This document shows positions 57,916-64,000 of a DNA stretch of 64,000 nucleotides, piece by piece. Location of the stretch: the NCBI RefSeq assembly GCF_021650935.1, contig NZ_CP091244.1:992001-1056000 (forward strand), read 5' to 3'. Source of the DNA: Thiothrix winogradskyi. Its GTDB lineage: Bacteria > Pseudomonadota > Gammaproteobacteria > Thiotrichales > Thiotrichaceae. The position numbers were made by a program, and so were the translations under genes. Position 1 is the first letter of the stretch; the number at the start of each line of letters is the position of its first letter. The notes under the pieces are model-generated. The model searched no databases and had not been told where the DNA came from. It was given only the letters and a program-made list of their open reading frames with translations.

Positions 57916-58670
57916 AATTGTGCAGGGCGCTTTTCCAGCCGGGTTTCGCCGGAGAGTTGGAAAAAAGCATCCAGTAAGGTGCTGGTTTGCGTTTGGGCGA
58001 TAAGTGCCGCAGGCGGAGCGTGTGCCAGTAATTTGCCTTTATGCATGACCAGCACTTGATCGGCGGCTTCTGCCTCGTCAATTAAGTGGGTGGCCCATAA
58101 CACGCTTAAGCCTTGTTCACGGCACAAACGCTGCACATAGCTTAGCAAGGTGGCGCGGGAAGCGGGGTCAAGCCCGACGGTGGCTTCGTCCATTAATAGC
58201 AGTTTGGGTTCGGTAAGCAAGGCACGCGCCAGTTCCACCTTGCGGCGATTTCCCCCGCTGAGGTGGCGGCACGGGGTAGGGGAAACTTCAGCGATTTCCA
58301 ATTGGGTTAAGGCAGCGTGACTGCGGGTGCGGATATTGGCTTTGTTCATGCCATGCAAGCGCCCGTAAAAATCCAGATTCGCTTGCACACTCAAATCCAA
58401 ATCCAGCGCCGGTTGCTGGAAGACCACGCCCATTTGTGCCAAGGCTTGCGGTAACTCGTGGCGAATGCTGATACCGTTGAGGTGAATCTCACCCTGATCA
58501 GGCGCAAACAAGCCGGTAAGCAATTGGAATAAGGTGGATTTGCCCGCCCCATTCGGTCCTAAGAGCGCATGAAAGCCGCTGCCAAGCTGGAAACTCACCT
58601 GATTCACCGCGCACAGTTTGCCGTAGTGTTTGCTAACCGTCTGCACGGACAAGATAGGCGCTTCAGTCAT
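57912..58670 (-). CDS. ABC transporter ATP-binding protein, DrrA/NodI-like
   Basis: A 252-residue ATPase with Walker A LLGPNGAGKSTLFQ, signature LSGGNRRKVELARAL, Walker B LLLMDEATVGLD and the switch His in VLWATHLID. This type works with an ABC-2 permease, but no permease gene is next to it. It lies between a di-haem cytochrome gene and pip. Similar ATPases accompany PQQ-alcohol dehydrogenase clusters, but no such enzyme is visible here. Confidence 0.85.
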   Translation of the reverse strand: MTEAPILSVQTVSKHYGKLCAVNQVSFQLGSGFHALLGPNGAGKSTLFQLLTGLFAPDQGEIHLNGISIRHELPQALAQMGVVFQQPALDLDLSVQANLDFYGRLHGMNKANIRTRSHAALTQLEIAEVSPTPCRHLSGGNRRKVELARALLTEPKLLLMDEATVGLDPASRATLLSYVQRLCREQGLSVLWATHLIDEAEAADQVLVMHKGKLLAHAPPAALIAQTQTSTLLDAFFQLSGETRLEKRPAQL

Positions 58671-58703
58671 GGTCAGTTTCCAGTGAGGTTAGAGCCGCTG
58701 AGC

Positions 58704-59372
58704 TTACAGGGTCAAAATCCAGTCGACCAATGTTTCTGCGTCTTTAGGGCTTAATGACGGGTTTGGCGGCATAAAGCGCATATTAACATCAGGCCATTTC
58801 TTTTCTTGGTTGACAGTACCCGCAATGACAGCTTCCACCAAAGTTTTTTTAGCATCGGCGTTCCCCTTGTAACGTTCCGCTACCGCATGGAAGCTGGGCG
58901 CAAGCGGGATGTAATGGCTGTCGACTTGTTGGTTGACACCGTGGCAGGCGATGCAGCCGTTTTGGGCGGCGAGGTTGATCATGCCTTCGTAGGTCACGAC
59001 TTCTTCACTGACCTCATCTTGCTTAATGGTCAGAATCCATTCGGCTAACTGGGTGGCTTCTTCCGGGGAAACATTCACATTGGGGGGCATGAAGCGCATA
59101 TTGACGCTGCCTTCCCAATCCTGTTTGGTATCTATCGTTCCCTTGAGGATGCGTTGTGACAGGAAGCCCACGGCATCTTTCTGATCTTTGAAACGTGCTG
59201 CAATATCCGCGTAAGCAGGCGCTAAGGGAATCGCAGGGCCAGTTTTCGCTTGCACCGAGTGGCAAATAAAACAGCCTTGTTTGGTCGCCATTTCCAACAT
59301 GGTTCCGTCAGCGTGTACGGTACTGGTCATGCCGACCAATGCAGCCAATGCTACCATTTTCAAATACTTCAT
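58704..59372 (-). CDS. Periplasmic di-haem cytochrome c
   Basis: A 222-residue protein with a signal peptide (MVALAALVGMTSTVHA) and two haem sites, CFICH near residue 34 and CIACH in the second half, in two homologous cytochrome c domains. Methionine ligands are probably in the twice-occurring NMRFMPPN. It lies right after a NitT/TauT ABC importer, so it may accept electrons from an oxidation of the imported compound (inference). ATG 59372 with GGAGAA upstream. Confidence 0.88.
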   Translation of the reverse strand: MKYLKMVALAALVGMTSTVHADGTMLEMATKQGCFICHSVQAKTGPAIPLAPAYADIAARFKDQKDAVGFLSQRILKGTIDTKQDWEGSVNMRFMPPNVNVSPEEATQLAEWILTIKQDEVSEEVVTYEGMINLAAQNGCIACHGVNQQVDSHYIPLAPSFHAVAERYKGNADAKKTLVEAVIAGTVNQEKKWPDVNMRFMPPNPSLSPKDAETLVDWILTL

Positions 59373-59417
59373 TGTCGTTCTCCACGAATGCCAATCTAAC
59401 AAAATATGCCTATGATT

Positions 59418-60185
59418 CTAGGGGGAATGGGGTTGGGAAAAGGTTGGCAATGTCAGCACCCCGGAGAGCAAGGCTGGGTATTCTTGCAATAGCGTTACCT
59501 GTAACGGTTGCAACGCGCTGGTAGCCAAGGGGCGCGGGCGTGGTAATGGCACACGGTAATCCAAAATCACGCGGGCGGGGCGTGCGGATAGGAATATCAC
59601 ACGATCTGCCAGCAACAAGGCTTCATTCAAACTGTGGGTCACGAATAGCACGGTCGGGGCGTTTTCTGCCCAGAGTGTTAACAGCAATTGGCGTAACTCT
59701 TGCGCGGTGGGTTCATCGAGGGATTGAAACGGTTCATCCATCAGCAATAAGCTGGGTTGGGTGACGAAGGCACGTACCAACGCCACGCGCCGTTTCATGC
59801 CGCCGGATAATTGTTTGGGGAAACTGTCACGAAAATCCTGCAAATCGAGTTGCTGTAACAAGGTGTCCATGCGTGTAAAGCGGGCGCTATCGGTTTGGTA
59901 TTGCGGCGCATCCAGCACCAGCCGAATATTGTCCGCCACACTTAGCCAAGGCATTAAGCGTGGTTCTTGGAACATAAAGCTCAGGGTGGCTTGCGGCGGG
60001 TAAGCAATCTGCCCCACAAAATCCTGATCCAACCCGGCAATGATATTCAGCAAGGTGCTTTTGCCTGTGCCTGAGGGGCCGACCAAGGCGATGAATTCGC
60101 CGCGTTCCGCCGTTAGGTGCAAATCTTGCAGCGCACACACACCGTTCGGGTAGGTTTTGTGCGGGATATTGATGGATAAACTCAT
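59418..60185 (-). CDS. ABC transporter ATPase, nitrate/sulfonate/taurine type
   Basis: A 255-residue ATPase with Walker A LVGPSGTGKSTLLNI, Q-loop LSFMFQEPRLMPWL typical of SsuB/TauB/NrtD, signature LSGGMKRRVALVRAF and Walker B LLLMDEPFQSLD. Starts in the stop of the permease gene (ATGA). It belongs with the permease and the binding protein upstream. Confidence 0.9.
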   Translation of the reverse strand: MSLSINIPHKTYPNGVCALQDLHLTAERGEFIALVGPSGTGKSTLLNIIAGLDQDFVGQIAYPPQATLSFMFQEPRLMPWLSVADNIRLVLDAPQYQTDSARFTRMDTLLQQLDLQDFRDSFPKQLSGGMKRRVALVRAFVTQPSLLLMDEPFQSLDEPTAQELRQLLLTLWAENAPTVLFVTHSLNEALLLADRVIFLSARPARVILDYRVPLPRPRPLATSALQPLQVTLLQEYPALLSGVLTLPTFSQPHSP

Positions 60186-60922
60186 GCTCGCCACCGATTG
60201 ACGCGCTGTTCCAAGGGGCGCAATAGCAGCGTTTCCAGCGTCAAGATAATCAGCACAAACGCCAGCGTGTACGCCAAAATGCCGGTAATGTCGAAAAAGT
60301 GGAAATAATTACCCAATTGAAAGCCTACGCCATTGCTACGCCCCAGCAATTCCACCACCAGCACAATTTTCCAGATCAGTGCCAAGCCGTTACGCGCCGC
60401 GCCGAATAAATAGGGGTAAAGCTGCGGCAGATAGACCTTGCGGAAGGTTTGCCAGCGTGACAAGCGGTAGACTTGCGCCACTTGCAGTAAATCCTGGTCG
60501 ATGGCACGCGCCCCTTCGCGTATTGCCACCACCACGGTCGGAATTTTATTGATGGTGACGGCTAAGATAGCGGCTACTTCCCCCAAACCCAGCCAGATGT
60601 AACACAAAATAATGGTGACGAGTGCCGGAATATTCAGCCCCAAAATCAGCAGCACATCCAGCCAGTTATTCCATAATGGGCGGCTGCCCATGAGGATACC
60701 GAGCGCCACCCCGATCAGCATCGCGAGGGTAAAACTCACCGCGATTCGCCCCAAAGTTGCGCCCAAGTGAAACAGCAGTTCACCCTGGAAAAGCGCTTGC
60801 CACAAGGTTTCCAGCACGGCTGACGGCGCGGGCAGGGAACGGCTTTCCAACAGCATGGCGAGTAATTGCCAGACCAGCACCAAACCTAGCAATACCCAAA
60901 CGCGCAGGAAACGTTGCGTCAT
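60182..60922 (-). CDS. ABC transporter permease, nitrate/sulfonate/taurine type
   Basis: A 246-residue membrane protein with about six helices and the cytoplasmic EAA loop (REGARAIDQDLLQVAQVYRL), which contacts the ATPase. It overlaps both neighbours by 4 nt. The substrate of the importer is not given by the sequence. Confidence 0.9.
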   Translation of the reverse strand: MTQRFLRVWVLLGLVLVWQLLAMLLESRSLPAPSAVLETLWQALFQGELLFHLGATLGRIAVSFTLAMLIGVALGILMGSRPLWNNWLDVLLILGLNIPALVTIILCYIWLGLGEVAAILAVTINKIPTVVVAIREGARAIDQDLLQVAQVYRLSRWQTFRKVYLPQLYPYLFGAARNGLALIWKIVLVVELLGRSNGVGFQLGNYFHFFDITGILAYTLAFVLIILTLETLLLRPLEQRVNRWRA

Positions 60923-61932
60923 GGTTTGGCGGTGCAGTCGGGCAAGTTAAACCCTGCCCAGAACACGCCTTTGTCCAAGGCGGTGGCTTTGCCCACCAGT
61001 TTTTCACCGCCAATTTCTGCCAAAATGCGGAAGGTGTCGGTGGCAGCTTGCTTTTCCTTGTCGCCAAAACAGGCGGGAATGCCAGCGCGGAAACCGTCAC
61101 GCAGGGCGGTAAATACCGCATCATCCTCAGCTTTCATGCGCGGGCGTAGGCGTTCCCATTCGGCATTGTCGCTTTGCATTTTCTGCTTGGCGGCGTAGGA
61201 GGCTTTGAGGAAACCGTTGACGCTGGCGGCGTGTTCTTGCGCCCATTTTTCGCTGAATACCCAGCCGATCAGTGGCAGGTCGCGTTGGATACCCAAGCCT
61301 TCCAGCGTATCGGGGACGGTGATGATGCTGCGCATTCCGGCGGCTTTGAGGCGGGCGGCGTAGTTCCAGAAATTCAGCACCGCATCCAGATCGCCGCGTT
61401 GCATTAGCTCATTCAGCAAGGGGGGCGCGGCGTATTGCGGTTCGGTTTCTGCCTGCAAATCCAGCTTCTGGGTTTGCTGGGCAACGGCGCGTAACAGCAA
61501 CCAGCTTTTGTCGGAAGCGCCGCCTGCCACACCGAGCTTTTTGCCTTTGAGGTCAGCCAGCGTCTTGATGGGGCTGTCGGCTTTGACCAGCAATTCGCCG
61601 ACCGCGTTGGAATAGGGGAATAGGGTGTAATCCTGACCGGCAGCGCGTTGGCGGGCAACCCATACCCAGTCGGAGACGATCATGTCGACCGCGCCACCTT
61701 GCAGCGCTACGGTGGAAGCATCGGCGGAAGCCAGCCGCACGACTTCGAGTTCAATCCCTTGTTGTTCGGCGAGTTTGTGGGTTTGGATGACATCCATTTC
61801 CCAGTTGACAGTACCGAATTCCAGCACGCCGACGCGGACTTTTTCCAGCGCAAACGTGGGGGAAATCAGCCCTGCGAGCAAACCCAAGACAGCGACACAG
61901 CGTACCCAGCAACGACGGTATGAACCCGACAT
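60919..61932 (-). CDS. Periplasmic substrate-binding protein, NitT/TauT family
   Basis: A 337-residue protein with a signal peptide (CVAVLGLLAGLISPTFA) and the SsuA/TauA/NMT1-type binding fold (GGAVDMIVSDWVWVARQRA, LKGKKLGVAGGASDKSW). ATG 61932 with GGAGGA 6 nt upstream is the start; the longer frame runs into the methyltransferase gene. It is the first gene of the importer operon, behind a promoter region with eight C. Confidence 0.9.
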   Translation of the reverse strand: MSGSYRRCWVRCVAVLGLLAGLISPTFALEKVRVGVLEFGTVNWEMDVIQTHKLAEQQGIELEVVRLASADASTVALQGGAVDMIVSDWVWVARQRAAGQDYTLFPYSNAVGELLVKADSPIKTLADLKGKKLGVAGGASDKSWLLLRAVAQQTQKLDLQAETEPQYAAPPLLNELMQRGDLDAVLNFWNYAARLKAAGMRSIITVPDTLEGLGIQRDLPLIGWVFSEKWAQEHAASVNGFLKASYAAKQKMQSDNAEWERLRPRMKAEDDAVFTALRDGFRAGIPACFGDKEKQAATDTFRILAEIGGEKLVGKATALDKGVFWAGFNLPDCTAKP

Positions 61933-61969
61933 AATGTCCTCCTCCACGATGACATGAATGCTTCTTGAT

Positions 61970-61998
61970 ACCGTAAAGTGGGGGGGGAATGCTACCAA
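61970..61998 (-). promoter_or_regulatory. Possible promoter with C8 tract in the spacer, before the ABC importer
   Basis: TTGGTA (61998-61993), a 17-nt spacer that contains eight C (61987-61980), then TACGGT (61975-61970) on the minus strand. The -35 partly overlaps the methyltransferase stop. Both boxes are only fair matches. Confidence 0.35.
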
Positions 61999-63179
61999 CT
62001 TTTTACCAACCTGCGATAGGAGTGTTGTTCTTGGTACCAAACATCGTAAGTAGGTTTCAGAATATGTTTTGATATGTACTGAATAGCTGGGACACACACT
62101 GCATCGCCCATCGCAAAATATCCCTTGTTGGCGTTATTCGGCATCCAGAAACTGTCACGGACACCCTGTAAACGTGCATATTCCCTTGGCGTCATCAGAC
62201 GAGCTTTCCAGCTACCGTGACCAATTTGCACCAGTATTTGCTTGCTTGATCCCCCTCTGGGGGTACGTAAACAGCCTGCAATCCCATCCGATCTCAATTC
62301 TGCCATGGATTGACCGTTACGCATCCGACGGTAAACTGTGCCGTAAAAGTAGTCCGGCTCATTGAGCTTTTCCTTGATAACAACCCGATGTCCTGTACTC
62401 ATCTGACTAAACAGATAGTGCTGTTTTTCGGTATCCCACCACAAAGGTGAGTCTTCCGCTACTTGCTCAACAATGTCAGAAAGTTTGAGTGCTGTTTTCT
62501 TAGGTACTGGTATGTCAAACAAGCCCCAATTCAGGTCAGGGTTGCTTTGAATCAAGTCTCGTAATTTAGTTGAGCGCAGTTGAGGATTTTGGTGAAAATG
62601 ATTCCACCAAGTGTCCAGAATACTTTTTTTGGCTTTAAGTTTCATGACCTGTTTAGCTAGGGTGTTTTCAACTGCAACAACAAATACTCTAGGTCGGCTT
62701 TGAGGTGTGAATATCACGGCATCAATCTCAATGATGTCGACGGTATATCCCAATATATTCAGGGTCTTAACCGTGTTTCTGATGTCTTTCCCCTGATGCG
62801 AGGTCAGAAAGCCTTTGACGTTTTCAAGTAAAACGATAGGGGGATGAGTGTTGCGCTGTTTCTTTTGTGCCAGGATGTCCAGTAATGCACTGAGAGTACC
62901 TGATTCTTTCCCTGCGAGACCTGCCCGGTCGCCAGCCACTGAAAGGTCAGTACAAGGAAACGATGCCGTATACAGGAAAACATTATCCGGTATTTGCTCA
63001 GGTAGCTTGGCAATATTCCAAATGTCATCCAGAACAAAATCGTTATCACCAAAATTTGCGATGTAAGTCTCCTTCTTGTCTTGGGCAATGTCATTGGCCC
63101 AAGCGCATGACCAGCCATCATCTGCCAGTCCCTCACGCACCAAGCCAACGCCAGCAAAAAATTCCGCAAATCTCATCAT
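61992..63179 (-). CDS. DNA (cytosine-5) methyltransferase of a type II R-M system
   Basis: A 395-residue m5C methyltransferase with all key motifs: I FAEFFAGVGLVREGL, IV ASFPCTDLSVAG with catalytic Cys, VI LLENVKGFL, VIII QSRPRVFVVA, IX/X TPREYARLQGV and MGDAVCVPAIQYI. The target recognition region lies between VIII and IX. It is last in the C-R-M operon, overlapping the endonuclease gene by 4 nt. The recognition sequence cannot be read off. AT-rich relative to neighbours. Confidence 0.93.
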   Translation of the reverse strand: MMRFAEFFAGVGLVREGLADDGWSCAWANDIAQDKKETYIANFGDNDFVLDDIWNIAKLPEQIPDNVFLYTASFPCTDLSVAGDRAGLAGKESGTLSALLDILAQKKQRNTHPPIVLLENVKGFLTSHQGKDIRNTVKTLNILGYTVDIIEIDAVIFTPQSRPRVFVVAVENTLAKQVMKLKAKKSILDTWWNHFHQNPQLRSTKLRDLIQSNPDLNWGLFDIPVPKKTALKLSDIVEQVAEDSPLWWDTEKQHYLFSQMSTGHRVVIKEKLNEPDYFYGTVYRRMRNGQSMAELRSDGIAGCLRTPRGGSSKQILVQIGHGSWKARLMTPREYARLQGVRDSFWMPNNANKGYFAMGDAVCVPAIQYISKHILKPTYDVWYQEQHSYRRLVKSW

Positions 63180-63733
63180 GAAATAAACCTGTTCAAGGTA
63201 TCAATGATCGTGTCGTTTCGTTCAACCAAAGCACCCTCGCGAATTTCCAGTACCAGTATGCCGTTCGTCCTCACGAATCCTGCTGGAATACTGCGACGGA
63301 ACCGTTGCCTGCGTTGAGCACTAGGAACGGAGGTGTCATAGTTTTGCAGATACTCTGGTTTCCATTGGTTGAAGTAGCTTGCTAAGTCTTTCCCCGCCAT
63401 GACTTTAACGATCACATCAACGTAAGTTTCAGAGTATGCACAAAACAGGTGGTTGATTTGTGCATCTTCATCCAGCTTATGGGTTCCAGTGTTGAGATGG
63501 TACTGATATTCGTATGAAGCTCCCATTTTAGCCGACTTGATTTCCCAACCAGATAAATCAGCCCCCGTATTGCCTGTACTGGATCGCCCCGTTAGGATGG
63601 CACCGAACAGTTCCCAAATCACTGATGGAACTGAACCTGTTACCTTTAGGTTATGCGCCTTAAGCAAGCTAATTTTTTCAGCATCAAGGATGTGCTTCTG
63701 ATAGAACTGGAATGTTTCATCAATACGGTTCAT
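63176..63733 (-). CDS. Type II restriction endonuclease (probable)
   Basis: A 185-residue protein with a likely PD-(D/E)xK core GADLSGWEIKSAK (D59, E64, K66). It lies between a controller-type regulator and a cytosine methyltransferase with 4-nt overlaps at both ends, which is the main ground for the call. No named endonuclease is recognised. Confidence 0.75.
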   Translation of the reverse strand: MNRIDETFQFYQKHILDAEKISLLKAHNLKVTGSVPSVIWELFGAILTGRSSTGNTGADLSGWEIKSAKMGASYEYQYHLNTGTHKLDEDAQINHLFCAYSETYVDVIVKVMAGKDLASYFNQWKPEYLQNYDTSVPSAQRRQRFRRSIPAGFVRTNGILVLEIREGALVERNDTIIDTLNRFIS

Positions 63734-63960
63734 GGAGCTTCTCCCTTTGATGGGAAAAGTTCATGTGGCTGGCAGTTCAGTGCTGTTATCAACCGGTAAA
63801 TATTAATGAGGCTGACGTTGCGATGCCCTCTTTCAACTGAACTAATATACGTTCGATCAAGGTCGGTTAGCTCAGCAAGTTTTTCTTGGCTAAACCCTTT
63901 TTGCGCTCTTATTTGTTGGACTTTCGTACCAAAAAAAGTTAGTAACTCTTTGTCCTGCAT
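63730..63960 (-). CDS. Controller (C) protein of the R-M system, XRE family
   Basis: A 76-residue HTH protein (IRAQKGFSQEKLAELTDLDR then TYISSVERGHRNVSL), the size and pattern of restriction-modification C proteins, which time expression of the endonuclease. It starts at 63960, 40 nt from the window end, so most of its promoter lies outside. It overlaps the endonuclease gene by 4 nt. Confidence 0.85.
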   Translation of the reverse strand: MQDKELLTFFGTKVQQIRAQKGFSQEKLAELTDLDRTYISSVERGHRNVSLINIYRLITALNCQPHELFPSKGEAP

Positions 63961-64000
63961 GATTAAGTTTTACATGGTGAAAGCCTAATCTTTTACTTTT

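Noticed and set aside
1..64000. tRNA or rRNA genes
   Set aside because: No gap showed cloverleaf arms with a TTCRANYC-type T arm; no rRNA-like stretch seen by eye. A tRNAscan-SE run would settle it.
63961..64000. C-box operator of the R-M controller gene
   Set aside because: Only 40 nt of upstream sequence are present and no clear GACT-AGTC type repeat can be seen.

Overview
The window reads as chromosomal DNA of a Gram-negative gammaproteobacterium. Gene content (ChpA/ChpC chemotaxis-like system of twitching motility, HslVU, GlnE, Rnf complex with a very large pyruvate:ferredoxin oxidoreductase, NDH-2, TauE/SafE exporter) fits a sulfur-oxidiser of the Thiothrix type. That placement is inferred from gene content only; no rRNA or tRNA gene is visible.

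Layout. 1-5.3 kb: chpA, split by a 10-A run, and a chpC-like gene. 5.3-13.7 kb: housekeeping genes (apaH, a BI-1 membrane protein, a SPOR protein, an M1 peptidase, a ChaN-PDZ protein, tpm, yidD). 13.7-15.1 kb: an AT-rich PIN nuclease + AAA ATPase cassette. 15.1-17.8 kb: a two-gene NAD salvage operon (nadM-Nudix, nadV) in which both genes carry the same leader hairpin at the same distance from the ribosome binding site. 17.9-27.7 kb: a receiver protein, hisI-tauE, a GST, the heat-shock operon hslVU-DUF971-pyrC, a 41-residue membrane protein, a FIST (NosP-like) sensor with hybrid kinase, and mgsA.

27.8-37.0 kb holds a full-length glnE and a 5'-truncated second glnE. Between them lies an AT-rich island with a small EF-hand-like protein, a subtilisin-like protease and an IS5-family element inserted exactly at the protease start codon. 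37.0-42.8 kb is a defence-like accessory stretch: a PIN toxin-antitoxin pair, a DUF4143-type ATPase, two orphan antitoxin-like regulators and a SEFIR-STAND-repeat protein. 42.8-54.2 kb is one long minus-strand cluster, rnfB-nifJ-rnfC-rnfD-rnfG-rnfE-rnfA-Cys-rich protein-ferredoxin NADP reductase, which would link pyruvate oxidation or synthesis to ferredoxin, NAD(P)H and the membrane ion gradient. 54.3-61.9 kb has a polytopic membrane protein, NDH-2, an iminopeptidase, a lone ABC ATPase, a di-haem cytochrome c and a NitT/TauT-type ABC importer. 62.0-64.0 kb is a complete C-R-M type II restriction-modification operon.

Short palindromic repeats of several families recur. They lie between operon genes and, strikingly, in frame inside glnE, the truncated glnE and the SEFIR-STAND gene.
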